Shown piece by piece: positions 1 to 11,795 of a DNA stretch of 64,000 nucleotides. This DNA is from Bactericera cockerelli (taxonomy: Eukaryota > Arthropoda > Insecta > Hemiptera > Triozidae), in contig CM044962.1 of NCBI GenBank assembly GCA_024516035.1, forward strand, positions 3,546,697 through 3,610,696, given 5' to 3'. The notes below the pieces were generated by a model. The model was not told the DNA's origin. It made no database searches and worked only from the letters and a program-made list of their open reading frames with translations. Position 1 is the stretch's first letter, and each line of letters starts with the position of its first letter. The position numbers were made by a program, and so were the translations under genes.

Positions 1-639
1 AGTTATTAACACAAATATGATAACTTTTTAGCAAGTAATTAACAACAAATTTAAAGCACCTTGACCTTTTCAATAGTAACACTCTTTAGTGGAAGGTAAC
101 CACTAGGCGAGGTTGATGTTTAAAGAATTTTCTACCAACTAACCCTCTGAGTGCTATAATTTACGTGGTCACAAACTCAAATGAATGAGGAAAAATTCAA
201 CCATTCGGTGGGATTCGAACTAACGGATCCTGGATTACGAGACTAGCGCCTTAATCATCGACTACCAATTCAATACCAATTTTTCAGAAATTTTTACTTT
301 CTACAACTTGGAGGGTATTTTTACTCCAGACATCCAAAATAGAGAGTAGTTTTTAAAAATAAAAAAAAACACAGCTGTGTTTCGAACTTACGGCACCGAG
401 CGTGTAAGCCCATAGTTACAGGGTGATACAACAACAGCAGGTCTTCTGTCAATAATGAATGGAACAGTCAATTGTAAGACAGGTTGTAACGGTGACACTG
501 TGTATATTTTCCCCACCTTCAGCACAATATTTTTTATATTTTGAAGGTGGGTATACCCTCATTGTTTGTTGAAGATGTTACTGTGAAATATAACAACATG
601 GAAACTTAAAAAAAAAATATGACTACAGGGTGGACTCAC

Positions 640-1415
640 CTTCACCGTGACCGCACTCTCACTGGCGCGGATCATATCGATAATCTCCTCCCGTGTCTTC
701 TCCTCCACCCCCACCCCATTCACCTCCAACAGCCTGTCCCCCGGCAGCAACCCGGTGTCGTTGCCATGGAGACCGGGCTCTGCGAATATGACGCCTTGCA
801 ACACGTAGCTCCCACCAGAGCGCGCTACGATCATCCCTCGCCGGAGTGAGAAACCAAAGTCCCCGTGAGGCGAGAGACGACCAATTGATAGTTCGCGCGG
901 TGCCGGCAGCGAGGGTGTCCGAATTTCGGGGAGCGGGAACTCAAGCGTGAGATCCTCACTAGAGTGCGCTGCGGTGCGGAAACGCGAATGGAACCCTTGC
1001 CCTTCGCCCACCGGACTCGTACTGAAGGGCGGCGTCAGGAAACTGCTCGAGTCTTCCGTCGTGAGACTCTCGATGCTCGAAGCCCCGCCCACTTCCCGAT
1101 GGGAGGAGTCCCGATGGTTCCCGAATCCGTTCCGAGCGGGCCCGACTTCGCCCGATTCGTTTGCGATGAACGTTCGCGTGATGTATTTCGCGGGGTTTCG
1201 ACTGTGATGGTTGGAGATGTTGAGTTTTGAGCTACTGGAGGAGGCATGGCTGGAGGTTTTACTGGTGGAGGGGTGTGGCAGGGGGAGGTTGGAGTAGGCG
1301 ATGTGTTCGTTCTGCAGTGTGTTGAGCAGGAGGAGGTGGGAATCGTCTGTGGTGTCCTCCCCCCCACTGCCGCCACTGTGAACACTGCTGGCCACCTTGG
1401 GGCCTTTGAGAATGC
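640..1415 (-). CDS. Mhcl: Myosin XVIII (Mhcl/MYO18A-like) exon 4, with PDZ domain
   Basis: Fourth coding exon seen of an unconventional class XVIII myosin, a largely actin-tethering motor protein. It runs from acceptor TTGCAG|GC to donor AAG|GTGAGT, 776 bp, and its phase fits the exon before it. The first half is low-complexity Ser/Thr/His-rich linker. The C-terminal half carries a PDZ domain with the GDFGFSLRRG carboxylate-binding loop, then LLPGDRLLEVNGV and the helix EEIIDMIRASE. The order KE-rich start, linker, PDZ, with the FGFSLRR loop just before where the motor head would begin, is typical of MYO18A long isoforms. The motor and coiled coil would lie left of the window. The symbol is by family resemblance; a different PDZ protein is unlikely because the first exon also matches MYO18A. 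Confidence 0.87.
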
Positions 1416-1795
1416 CTGCAATCAAACAAAGTCATCATTTTAGTGAAGCTATTTTTGGTGTATGGAATCAAGATTCAACAAGTGAATGAAAAATGTTTTT
1501 GCTTCATAGGTACATTCATTACAATCTTACCAATGAAAATTAAGAAAAAACATCGTCTATATTTTGTAGTCAAAATGGAAGCGGAGTTGAATTATTCACT
1601 AAATATACGGGCTGGATAAGTGATGAGCCTGAAAAGTCTGTTTACTTCAGCAGCCAAAAAGGTCTTAAGTATATATTTTATAGGTAAATTTTTATATGTA
1701 CAATTGTACATACTAAATATAAACATTGGTGTATTCCATAGGTAAATACTTATGGCACATTATAGTAGCAATAACATCGAGATGGAAAGCCACTC

Positions 1796-1901
1796 TATGC
1801 GACTTCATAGTACTTACCCTTACATTCATAGTACTTACCCTTACTTTCATAGTACTTACCCTTACATTCATAGTACTTACCCTTACTTTCATAGTACTTA
1901 C
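1796..1901 (-). repeat. 21-bp tandem array repeating the 5' splice site of myosin exon 3
   Basis: On the minus strand the donor G|GTAAGTACTATGAAAGTAAG is repeated about five times at a 21-bp period, alternating AAAG and AATG versions. Every copy carries a consensus GTAAGTA donor. The first copy is the junction used by exon 3. The period is a multiple of three, so read-through would stay in frame and add KYYESKG-type repeats. Confidence 0.85.
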
Positions 1902-2065
1902 CCCGTTTAGGCGGGCGAGGAGGTAGAGGGGGCAAGGGGGGCGGCCGTCCCCCGGAGCTAGCAGACGGACCGCCCAGAGCAGCTGTTGTGCTGGTGCTCA
2001 CCGAACTCAGACTGTTCTCGGAGCTGTCGCTTGCTAGCGTGTCGCTGCGAACCGCGAGTGTGCCT
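1902..2065 (-). CDS. Mhcl: Myosin XVIII exon 3, proline-rich
   Basis: Exon from acceptor TTCCCAG|AGGC to donor CGGG|GTAAGT, 164 bp. It encodes a Ser-rich stretch followed by a proline-rich tract (GGRPPPLPPLPPRPPKRG), a likely SH3/WW/EVH1 ligand between the KE-rich N terminus and the PDZ domain. Phases on both sides fit exons 2 and 4 with no stop, which is the main reason to place it in this gene. The donor is followed directly by a minisatellite made of the same donor sequence. Confidence 0.82.
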
Positions 2066-2114
2066 CTGGGAATAGAAAACAATAGATGCACATTGTCAGT
2101 CGCAGTAGTGGTCA

Positions 2115-2340
2115 AGGTAGTACTCTTGTAAAATTGATATCATCATAGGGTGGCGTCATCGTGAACGATGGTAGCCAGACAGTGGAGTAATGACTCAGCA
2201 CTTCTACCACTGTCTATACAAGGAGGCTAATAATTGACAAGGGCCCCCAGAACCAAGCCAATGCTGGTCTACTCCCTGTTTATAGTCCCCCAGCCAGACT
2301 GCTGGTCTACTCCCTGTTTAAAGTCCCCCAGCCAGACTAA
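2115..2340 (-). repeat. Dispersed repeat with two copies of the 38-bp minisatellite unit
   Basis: The segment with GGCGTCATCGTGAACGATGG and AAGGGCCCCCAGAACCAAGCC recurs at 31667-31795 and 47652-47775. Here it ends in two copies of the unit TGCTGGTCTACTCCCTGTTT, the same unit that forms the large array at 46524-47655. It lies in a myosin intron. No coding capacity was seen, so it is probably a non-autonomous mobile element. Confidence 0.7.
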
Positions 2341-2575
2341 AAAAAAATTGATGTACAACATTAAAAATATTTGATTTGAGATCAAGTGGATGGACACTCT
2401 AGACTTGGTCTCTAACACAATGAATTGTAAAACAAACCACTTGGACTTTTTGTGAGATCCATCCATCCACCCCTGTTGGGTGATTGAAAGGAGGCACCTG
2501 ATGGCATTAGCCTCGATCCCCGGTTCAAACCTCCATACAGCCATATTACTTCTTTTTTCCTTCAAAAGACACTTA

Positions 2576-2777
2576 GGTCGGGTTCTACGAAAAACACCTA
2601 ACCTAAAAAACACCTGAAAAACACGAAAAACGTTAGTTCCAAAGGATTCGTCAATATAGCACCAGTAGAGTTTAGAGCAAAACTCTACTGGCGCTATCTT
2701 GACGAATCCTTTGGAACTAACGTTTTTCGTGTTTTTCAGGTGTTTTTTAGGTTAGGTGTTTTTCGTAGAACCCGACC
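2576..2777. mobile_element. Palindromic MITE, about 202 bp
   Basis: The two halves are near-perfect reverse complements (AGGTCGGGTTCTACGAAAAA at one end, its complement at the other) around a short loop near 2676 containing AGAGTTTAGAGCAAAACTCT. It lies in myosin intron 2. There is no open frame, and the long hairpin is typical of a fold-back MITE. The family was not recognised. Confidence 0.85.
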
Positions 2778-2824
2778 TTAGATGAATCATGTTTCCACAG
2801 CCACAGGAGTCCTCTGCCGCTTAC

Positions 2825-2961
2825 CCGCGTATTTCATCCTGAAGTTTGGCCCTGTCAATGTCAGCCGAGAAGAAGTTGGCACTGTAGTCCGCGGTGATGC
2901 CAGACGGCAGCTTTTCCTTCTCCTTGCTGCGCCGACTGCGGAGTTTGAGAGACCGGCGAAC
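2825..2961 (-). CDS. Mhcl: Myosin XVIII exon 2
   Basis: Exon from acceptor TTTTGTCAG|GTTCGC to donor CGCGG|GTAAGC, 137 bp. It encodes a basic start (VRRSLKLRSRRSKEKEK) followed by a mixed stretch. Phase 0 at entry and phase 2 at exit match exon 1 and exon 3. It continues the KE-rich N-terminal extension of MYO18A-type proteins. Without its neighbours it would not be recognisable. Confidence 0.78.
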
Positions 2962-3019
2962 CTGACAAAAAAGAATGACATAATTATATGAGGATGTGAA
3001 CAGTGATTCTTCTTTTTCT

Positions 3020-3356
3020 TTAATAATAATAATACTCTTTAGTGGAAGGAAACCACCAGGCAGATTAATGCTCAAAGCATTTTCTATCATCTAACCCTCA
3101 GAGTCTTACACCTGTATTTATGAACAGCGAATTTTGCCTGAGCAATGTCTCAAGCATGGTATTGGCGAATAATATTAAAGGAAACCATGCTTCAGACCAT
3201 ACTCAAACGGCGTTTTCTGTTCATAAATACGGCTGTTAGTATGTGGTTCCAAACTCAAATTAATGAGGAAAAATTCATGCACTGGGTGGGACATGATCCA
3301 CTTAATCCTTATGCTACCTGGGTTACCAGACTAGCGCGTTAACCACTTGACTACCA
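3020..3356 (-). repeat. tRNA-derived SINE (family C)
   Basis: On the minus strand it shows a tRNA-like head (TAGTCAAGTGGTTAACGCGC with a B-box-like GGTTCGAATCC-type stretch, degraded here) and a body ending near CTCTTTAGTGGAAGG. Other copies: 85-270, 32715-33020, 35205-35425, 38805-38990, 53455-53580 and 56745-56890. This copy also contains a short inverted insertion around 3115-3235. It lies in myosin intron 1. Confidence 0.7.
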
Positions 3357-4037
3357 GTTCTTTGACTTTGCCTTGTCCCAAACCTACAGGGGGTTGGACT
3401 TGATCAACCTCTTGGCTGAGCAAAAGGTTGAGGCACTTTGATTTTTAGTCAGTCTAGTACCTAGTGTATTGGATTCTGTAATCATCTATTTCTCTAATCA
3501 TAGGAATGAATATTAGATTCACTCTGCCAAGACCATAGAAAAATAGAACTTAAAAGGCAATTTAATCCAGAATTTAATTTGGTGCTTGGCTTATTAAGTG
3601 GTCAAATTTTCAAATATACAAGATAAAATAATGCGCTTGTGTTGACCCAGCACCTAAATGGAAAGTATTGTGTCACTTCTCGCCCATCAGAGGGGAGGCA
3701 TACTACAGGATGAGCAGGCTGCAACACAGACCACAAGCGACTACAGAAGCTCCTGCTTCATGGCTACAAATTAAAAAAGGCTGTGAAACACTCATCTTAA
3801 AAAATAAAATAAAAAAATCCATGCATGGGGTGGAATCCCAACTCACAAATCACCACATGATCAATTAGGGGTTGTGTGGAAGAGATTGTCATTTTTAATA
3901 TACATATGATTTTTCCCATGTTAAAAATTTATGAGTTTTTTGTTTAGCTTGTATCAATATTATTATCAATCATAACTAATATAAATAATTTAGTAATAAT
4001 AGTTATTTATAATAATTTAGAAACAATAAATACTCAC

Positions 4038-4193
4038 ATCATCAATCCTGAGAAGGTCCTCTCCCATTGCTCCCCTCTCTCTCTTCTCCCTCTCTTTTCT
4101 CTCCTTCTTCTCCCTCTTCCGTCTCTCCTTTTCCTCCTTCTCCACCCCTGTGGCCAGACCACTGGAGGAGTTTTTCTTGATGAAGTTGAACAT
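4038..4193 (-). CDS. Mhcl: Myosin XVIII exon 1, start codon and KE-rich N terminus
   Basis: Start exon with ATG at 4193-4191 and donor GATGAT|GTGAGT at 4038, 52 codons. It begins MFNFIKKN and then runs through a Lys/Glu/Arg-rich stretch of about 30 residues ending in GAMGEDLLRIDD. MYO18A long isoforms also begin MFN followed by KE-rich sequence that includes an ATP-independent actin-binding site, so this is the KE-PDZ isoform's first coding exon. No in-frame ATG was seen further upstream. This is the 5' end of the coding region; the promoter should lie in 4200-7830. Confidence 0.85.
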
Positions 4194-5464
4194 GGTGAAA
4201 ACTCGTGATGGAGTATCTCTTTCAATGTGGAGTTGACAGTGCTTTGGACGTGATCAATAATAGTTCATGGAGTTTACTGATAGAATTATTTTGAATACAC
4301 GTTATGTAGCAATTGGTAGACTTCTTAAAGTTATGAATTTGATGGAGAGTTAAAGGAGTTCAAATGGAAGGTAGACTTGAAATGTGAATTTGACAAAATG
4401 TCAATGGAGTTCAAATGGAAATATTTTGGATATGTAATGATAGACTTAAAGTATTTTAAATCTAATGGGGTTAGTGGAGTTCAATAGTTTTTGATAATTA
4501 TGGTAAAGGAATTGCTTATCATAACTTAAGTAGCAGATTGGCCAAGCAAATATTTTAAGAACATATTCAGATGAAGGTTCCTTAGGAACATAGGGAAGTA
4601 ACTTTAGTTACAGAGAAATATGATTTATTGAGCAGTTGAGATATGTAATAGGAAGCGTTGTCTTTACATGTTTGTTCTGGTTGTGGGTTATCTTGATTTC
4701 AAATTAAGTGGTCATTCTGAAACAATAAAAGATCAATAAAAATGAGTTTTAGTTGTTGTTATTGTAGCCAGATAGGCTACAGTTGGAGGGGGGAATGATG
4801 GTGTTAAGCCAATTTTATTTCAAAATTTGGCTTGTCCACATATTTCTTTACCTGAACCACATATTTCTATGTGCAATCAACCATTGTGAGGACTTGGACT
4901 TTTTCTTTAAAAACCATTAAACCCTTGTAAGGGTTAGCTATTCTCTTCTCTGTTTATAGTCTTCTAGCAAGACACTGGTCCTCTCCCTGTTTGTCGTTTA
5001 GCCAGACATGACTTTTAGTCACTTCAAGCAGTACTGCTGATGCAGGGTTAAAAAGTACAAGATTAAACCCCTTTATAGACCAACTATTGTAATTATTTTT
5101 GTATGTTTATTAAACTAACCAATAAATGAGACTGTTCAAATTGCTAGCAAAAAGCAGCTTGTTAGTCCCGGCAATATAGATAAAGTACCTAATTGTAACT
5201 CTAAAAAAAGAAGAGATGTTTATAGTTTAGGTAAGTTGGCTTAACAGAAAAACATGCTTTGTAAAGCACAAGTATAGGCTAGAGGTGGGTGGAAGGGCTG
5301 TGTTGGCAAATGCACTCATGTTAAAAAACAGTGGCTATTTGTTCAACAATTTTGAACTTTCTTCATCACAACAAAAGAGTAAACTTTCCTCATACACTCG
5401 ATTGTCCAAATATATATTGTTGAAAACAATCTAGTATATGGTGCACAATTTATTTTCTTACATC

Positions 5465-6003
5465 CTTCTAAGCAGTCTCTGAAAGTTTCTTAAGAATTGG
5501 TTCACAAATGGCTCTCAGATAATAACAGGATGGACCTGATATGTTTTAGGGGTCCCAAATGGAAAGGTCAGTGTTGTAAGGTTGAACTTATTGAACTGGC
5601 TAAAAATAAAACTTGCCCTATGATGAAACTTTCAGCCATCTTCCGAACTTAGCTTTACTTCATTAGACTACGTATTCAGTAAAATTTCATACCTAAATAT
5701 TTTTCTTAATTAACAGAGTTAACCCATGTGCCTTCCCATTTGCAAGGTATATGAGGTTCTCTCATTCTAAGCAGTTAGTAAAAGTTTCATAAGAATCAGT
5801 TCAGAAATGGCCCTCAAAAAGAAACAGAATGGGCCCAATATGCTTTATGGGTACAAAATAGAAAGGTCAGTGTTGTAAGATGTATTATGCCATACAATAA
5901 CAACTAATTGAACTGGTTAAAAATAAAACTTTCCCTGTGAAGAAACTTCCAACCATCTTGAGAACTTAGCCTTTACTTAGACTATGTATTCAGTAAAGCC
6001 ATT
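5465..6003. repeat. Diverged direct duplication, about 235-bp units
   Basis: The block around 5465-5700 (with GGAAAGGTCAGTGTTGTAAG) and that at 5765-6003 (AGAAAGGTCAGTGTTGTAAG) align along most of their length with many substitutions and one indel. This is an old tandem segmental duplication in the intergenic region. There is no coding signal. Confidence 0.7.
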
Positions 6004-7349
6004 TGGAAGAGAAATAACTCTATCTGTGTCACACCCTGATAATCTCCATCCTTCTCAACAGAAGTACAAATGTACGGTATCATTGAACAGGAAAACAGCG
6101 CGACTGATATGAGAAAACCGTTATTGGTATTGTTAATTGTTATACATACCTACTGATTGCCAAGACAAGGACTATGAGTTCAAGTTACCTTTTATGATCA
6201 AGAGCTCAGAGGTTACAGGTTGTCCAAGCTATGGTTCTAAATTTGACCGCAATTCATGGAATCGGAGGTAGAGAAACACATTTGAATACAAACAAAGTAT
6301 AACAATAAAGTTTATAATTACAGTATTAGGTATGAACTTTATTAAGAACAGATAAATTCTTGAGATTTGTATAAGATTCTGATACTTTCATTTCTGATGA
6401 CAAGTTTGTGATAACTTTAGAGTTGATTGTTGACGAATAAAAAATTAAGTAAAGGCCGCGGAATGTAAAAGCTTATTTTAGATAAAAAGTAACACTTAAA
6501 TCTAGTTAAAATTAGGAATAAAATGCACAATTATTTAATTGAATTAAAAGATTAATTAATTAAATGCCCGAACAAAAATTTCGTTTGAAAAGAAAATTGA
6601 AAATATATTATGTTGTTTACAAAATTAGTTGAAATCGGTTTAGCCAGGTAGCAGCACTATAGCTTGAACATAGGATCCGTTTACATCTTACACTAGCGGG
6701 CTGTCGCCCGCTTTGCGGGCCGAGGCATGGCCGTGAAAGCAAAAAGTCCTTTTTCGCCAATGGCAGGTGTTGTAGTGGGAATCCGAAAAATCCCGTCTTA
6801 TATTACATCTAGACTATAAGACAAAGCTACCTACCAAATTTCAGCTTCCTAGGACTTACCAGTTCGGAGAAACAGTATTAAGATAAGGCCTTAATACTTA
6901 CCAGTATTAAGATAAGGCCTATTTTTCTTTTGGATTAAAAAAAAATTCCAGGTTCGATATTTCCAAATATTTCCATTATATTCCAAGGTCAACTTCACCA
7001 CATTCGTAAAAGAAAAATGCATTTCGGTACTTTTAAAGATAAACAATGGACTAAAAGAACGGGAAGCAAGAATTTTCTTCTTCGATTTTGGTTAACTTTG
7101 GAAGAGGAAATTTTCCCTCTTCCAAAAGAAAAATGACTTGCTTCCACTTAGATTCATTTTATTCCCGTTTGGTTAACTTTGGTTAGAAAGAAAAATACGG
7201 CAATATTATTTCGAATTCGACCTTTGAATACCTTTACAAGAACATGGTTGGAGAATATTTTACTGAACCATTAGGTACCTGCCCAACCAATTTTACCTTT
7301 GACATTTCAATGTATTCAAAAGTGCATGTTGTAAGGTTTTTTTTTTGTT

Positions 7350-7573
7350 GTTAATTTGGGTTTATCGTCGCTTTCAACTGTATGGTCATATCACGACGGG
7401 GGTGTTACCATCCATTCGCAGGAAACTCACAAACCTGCTACCAACATAAACCTCTCACTCAAGCAGGGTAGGGCCGGAATCACAACAACACGAAGACTTC
7501 ACCTCGCTGGACGTTGCTTAACTTCGGTGATCCTACGAGTACCGCTGCATTCAACACGACATCGACGCTAGCT
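7350..7573 (-). repeat. 5S-rRNA-derived SINE, minus orientation
   Basis: Read on the minus strand, the head follows 5S rRNA (TTGAATGCAGCGGTACTCGT, then TTAAGCAACGTCCAGCGAGG) and then enters a shared body with GAGTTTCCTGCGAATGGATG. Related copies lie at 63546-63805, 32318-32500 and 53240-53450, with body fragments at 30725-30830 and 38515-38605. Confidence 0.8.
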
Positions 7574-7833
7574 TTACGAGGTTTATCGTAATATTTACGG
7601 AATTTTATACCTCTGTCGTTTTCACATTCCTCCTAGAGTGACCTAGGGAAAAAAGAAAAGTCTGTGTTCCTGTAAACAAAATATCTCTAGAACGATATAA
7701 ATTAGAGACTTGAGATTGAAAAAATGTCCAGAAAAGTTATAAAAATTGATATCGGACATTTTTTACTAAATAAAACACAATACTTCTGATTTCTAATATG
7801 TACCTATTAGATATTATCGGAAGTATGTTAATA

Positions 7834-7875
7834 TACAGGGTCCGCCAAAAACAGGCGCCATTCGTAATATCTAGA
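7834..7875. mobile_element. Left end of the palindromic MITE that hosts the Polinton
   Basis: The sequence TACAGGGTCCGCCAAAAA down to ATATCTAGA is the reverse complement (with mismatches) of the sequence ending at 30055 (TTGGCGAACCCTGTA). With the middle piece 29409-29757 and the right end 30020-30055 it rebuilds one inverted-repeat element of about 435 bp. The TA at each outer edge suggests a Tc1/mariner-type MITE. Confidence 0.75.
7870..7875. repeat. Polinton target-site duplication, left copy (TCTAGA)
   Basis: TCTAGA directly precedes the Polinton end AGTAGTGTATAAAGG, and the same six bases follow its other end at 29403-29408. Six-base duplications are the rule for Polintons. The site is itself a palindrome, so the duplication cannot be told from an inverted one. 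Confidence 0.85.
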
Positions 7876-8665
7876 AGTAGTGTATAAAGGAAGGGTCTAC
7901 CAGGATAAGCAAGATTTTGCTCTAGCGTCGCAATGAAAGGTCGTAGGTTCGATTGTGGGTAGTCAAAAGATGCGTATTGAGCTCCAATATCTTTTGATAT
8001 AACGTTTAGCTTTCTACTCCCCCCCTAGCCCCCCCCTAGATCAAATTTAAGTGGTCCATTTTTTAATTTCTATATTTTGTGGTTCCTACGATATGGTTAT
8101 TTTTTTTGTAGTTGTTAGGGTGTCGTTTATATATTTTATCAATAAATACATTTTTTTTGACAATATAATAGATGAAAAATTTCGAGTGAGCCCTGGATTC
8201 GTACGTACAGAGACATTGTGTGTTCAATTCTAACCAAGGTGCATGTAGGTAATTTGTTATCAGTTCGTTGCAATGTGTGTTGCCTCGCTCATATAGTTGA
8301 GTAATTAAAAACTCTTGAAATCGAGGCAAAGTCACGAAACCAATTGTAGATTTAAAAAACTAATTTGGGCTAGACCAATTCCAGTTGGAGATTTAATGTT
8401 TCAATTTAAAAACTTATTATTTTAGATAACGGAAGCATTGTGTGTTCGTTGTTTTTATTATTATTTTTTGTGCTATAATTAATTTTAAAAGTACAAAGAA
8501 GAAATTTGTTTGTTCTAACACAGTACCGTTAGGAGAGGTAGATTCTAATACCTGGTAATTTTATTGTTATTACAAAATATAATTTTCAGGGGACCAGTAT
8601 TAACCTTACGAGCACGGGTAATGGGTATGTAGCACATGATTGCGCATTGCATAACAATTAAGATA
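7876..8665. repeat. Polinton left TIR, outer part
   Basis: Reverse complement of 28614-29402 with very few differences: one C in a C-run near 8020-8040 and a T/G change in CAATTTAAAAAC at about 8400. It contains a short open frame (8335-8063, minus) that recurs in the right TIR. I do not call it a gene, because its identity in both copies follows from the repeat alone. It stops at the 9-bp duplication made by the inserted retrotransposon. Confidence 0.92.
8657..8665. repeat. 9-bp target duplication, left copy (ATTAAGATA)
   Basis: ATTAAGATA appears here and at 11796-11804, on either side of sequence that is absent from the right TIR. In the right TIR the uninterrupted site is at 28614-28622. 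This marks the insertion of the retrotransposon 8666-11795. Confidence 0.9.
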
Positions 8666-11600
8666 TTAAACCCAGCTACAAAATTGAATTTGCTCCTCGT
8701 AAATTTCTCTAAAATATTCTGAAAATTTTGAAACTCTTCACAACTACATTTACATACAATATTTACACCTTCAGGTCAAAATTCCAAGTCATAATTATGT
8801 TATTAGTTATTTCTAATAACATGTAGTGTACCTACTACATGTCACATATCCCAATTTTCATCCATCTGATATGGAAGCCGGTTCTCAGCGTCATCAAAGA
8901 ATTCCATGTCCTTACAGTCCTAAAAGAACTTTTGTGAATGAAAGAACTCTCCAAATACACCTGGATAAAAAACATGCTGATCCACAAAATCCATTTCCTG
9001 GTTCTGATAATGCACAAAATGATCCCGTGGAAGCTCTTAAAAGGAATCTAACTTTATCAAAGTCTTACGTCAGAGTACTTCGAAGGATCCCTAAGGCATC
9101 CAGATTTGTGGTAGCAGATAAACTGTGCTCTGTAATAAAAAATTGCATACACAAGAATTCAATTGACGCATGGACCCAGTTGTTGCTATTTTCCTACATG
9201 GTCCTCAGTGTAGATCGAGATAAAAGAAAATCTCTTTCAATGAAAATAAAAGAGAATGTGCAGAACTTTTCTTTACCAGCAATTGTCAGTGAAAGTTCTC
9301 GTAGATCTGATAGAAAAATTTCAATCTCCCAATTAATTGAGAACAAAATGGAAGATTTCGATATTAAAGGCGCAGTTCGCATCCTGTCATCGAACGATAC
9401 CATGGCACCTTTTAACGATGCAACTCTACAACTTTTACGAGAGAAACATCCTATTCCAGATGAGTCGGCAAACTTTCCCGATGTCCAAAATGACGCTCAA
9501 GTTTTAGTAGTCTGTGAAAAATCCGTTCAAAACATGATTTCTTCCTTTCCCAATGGCTCAGCAGGCGGCATGGATGGTTTTCGTCCACAGTTCCTGAAAG
9601 ATCTTACATCCATTTCAGCGGGAGAAGCGGGCAAACGATGTCTCACAGCACTTACTGAGTTTTGTAATTTCCTTTTGAGTGGAAAAATAATTACAGATAT
9701 TCGTCCCATTGTCTATGGTGCCTCACTACTGGCGCTTTCGAAGAAGGATGGCGGAATTCGACCAATTGCCGTCGGAAATGTTTTCCGAAGGTTGGCTGCC
9801 AAACTCTCCTGTAATCAGTGCAGAATGATGTGAATAACTATCTGTCTCCTAATCAACTTGGAGTTGGAGTTAAACAAGGTTGCGAGGCATCAATTCATGC
9901 AATCAGAACGTATGTTTCTCATCCTGATAACAGTAAAAAAGTTGTTTTAAAAATTGATTTCTTGAATGCTTTCAACTCTATTTCCCGAGTCAACATGCTG
10001 GAACAAGTCCAAGAAAAGATTCCTTTGGTTTTTCCTTTTCTTCATCAGTGTTACAGTGCTCCATCCTACTTATTTTTTCAGAAGAAGATAATAATGTCTG
10101 AAATGGGCTGTCAACAAGGTGATCCTTGTGGGCCTTTGTTGTTCAGTCTCAGTGTCCATCCGATTGTCCAGCAAGTTACCACCGAGCTGAACTCTTGGTA
10201 TTTAGACGATGCGACACTCGGGGATCAACCGGAACTTGTGCTGGAAAACTTCACCAAGATTGTAGATATGGCAAACACTATGGGACTGCATATCAATCCA
10301 AGGAAGTGCGAGCTACATTTCTGCTCTAATGTTGTCGAGCCTGACATTGTTGATCAATTTGAGTCTATATCACCCGGTATTCGTGTTGTAGATAGATCTC
10401 AATTCAACCTTTTGGGAGCTCCTGTATACGAAGATGGATTTACTGTTCACATTCAACCAAAAGTCGATCAAATAGCACTTCTAATTGAAAGATTAGAAAG
10501 CTTAAATAGTCACTATGGTTATCTTTTACTTAAAAACTGCTTGCTTATCCCGAAGTTGATGTATTTGCTAAGATCTTGTCCATTTTGGAAGTTTGAAATT
10601 ATGTTAACTTCAATAGATAATCTTCTCACAAGTGCTCTTCAATCATTATTCAATGTGACTTTGAACGATACCCAATCTACTCTCGCAACTTTACCGATTA
10701 AAAATGGAGGTGTTGGTATTAGGAAGATTAGTGACCTCGCCCTGCCTGCTTTCCTTAGTTCCATTCATGGAGTTCAGAACATGGTCTCCAGTATCATTCC
10801 CATGGACAATGTTTCTGTTTACTTCATGGATGAAGCTGTTGAATCTTGGAGGGCGAAAATTGGTGTTTTTCCGGAAACCAATGAACTACACGTCCAAAAG
10901 AAATGGGATGAAATTTACATCAATGACATCATTCAGAATAGACTGCAATTCCAGATCCCATCCGATCAAGCTCGTTTCAAAGCACTGCAAGTCCGAGAAT
11001 CAGGAGCCTGGTTACGAGTTTTTCCATCAAAGAATATAGGAACCCTCATGGATGACGTGACCTTCAGAACTTGTATAGCTCTTCGTTTGGGATGTTCTAT
11101 TATTAAAAAACATGTTTGCGAGTGTGGTTCAACAGTTTCAGAGGACGGTCTCCATGGACTCAGCTGTTCAAAAGCAAAAGGACGTCATTCACGCCATTCA
11201 GAATTAAACAACATAATCCATCGGTCTCTTTCGTCTATTCATGTACCATCCACACTGGAACCTGTTGGTTTATCAAGAGATGACGGAAAGAGACCTGATG
11301 GTATGACCTTAATGCCTTGGTCTAGAGGACAGATACTCGTATGGGATTCGACTTGCGTGAATACTCTAGCTGATTCATACATAACTCGCACAGCATTAAC
11401 AGCAGGAGCAGCAGCAGAGGAAGCTTCACGCCGCAAGATTTCAAAGTATAGTTTTATTCTAAACCAGAACTATATTTTCGAACCTCTCGCTTTTGAGACG
11501 CTGGGCCCATGGAGTGAAGGAACAAGAAAAATCGTGACAGAGATTGGCAAACGATTGATAAGTTCGACAGGAAATCCGCTGGCAAAATCTCATCTGTTCC

Positions 11601-11795
11601 AGCGCATTTCCTTGGCAGTGCAAAGAGGCAATGCAGGCTGCATTCTAGGGACTTTTCCATCAGGAAATCCCCTCCAAATGATCGATGATTAAGAATTTGA
11701 TTGTTGAATTTGAAATATTGTTGAATTTGAAAAAATTATTAGAATGGTATATTCTACAGTAGTCATTCTACAGTAGTCATTCGATAAATAAACTC
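8666..11795 (+). mobile_element. R2-like (RLE-type) non-LTR retrotransposon inside the left Polinton TIR
   Basis: About 3.13 kb flanked by the 9-bp duplication ATTAAGATA. The empty site is preserved in the right TIR, so both borders are exact. It has a single gene with an N-terminal zinc-finger remnant, reverse transcriptase and a C-terminal endonuclease of restriction-enzyme type. There are no LTRs and no clear poly(A) tail; the 3' end reads GATAAATAAACTC. Its insertion postdates the Polinton. Unlike R2 itself it is not in 28S rDNA. Confidence 0.88.
8871..11692 (+). CDS. RLE-type reverse transcriptase/endonuclease, one frameshift
   Basis: Multidomain retrotransposon protein that would nick DNA and prime reverse transcription at the target. 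The N terminus has a degenerate C2H2-like finger (CPYSPKRTFVNERTLQIHL) lacking its second cysteine. RT motifs follow: KIDFLNAFNS (A), QQGDPCGPLLFS (B), YLDDATLG (C). The C terminus has CECG...GLHGLSC, a zinc knuckle, then GKRPDG and ILVWDSTC, which fit the PD-(D/E)xK endonuclease of R2-like elements. The frame changes by one base at about 9815, between fingers and palm, so this copy is probably dead unless that is a sequencing error. The ATG at 8871 is the first in frame; an upstream GTG would add 15 codons. Confidence 0.85.

Larger units (their letters stand above)
4194..7833. other. Myosin 5' flank, no gene seen
   Basis: AT-rich sequence between the myosin start and the palindromic MITE that holds the Polinton. 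I see no supported gene. It contains a diverged direct duplication (about 5465-5700 and 5765-6003), a fragment at 6690-6870 also found at 54635-54800 (shared TCGCCCGCTTTGCGGGCC), and a 5S-derived SINE. It may hold the myosin promoter, but no promoter motif could be picked out confidently. Confidence 0.6.

Noticed and set aside
619..1230. Plus-strand open frames over the PDZ exon
   Set aside because: Antisense shadows of the GC-rich myosin exon, which has matching splice sites and domain sequence.
8063..8335. 90-codon open frame identical in both Polinton TIRs (also 28944-29216)
   Set aside because: Identity follows from the TIRs themselves. No motif, and part of it overlaps the internal repeats.
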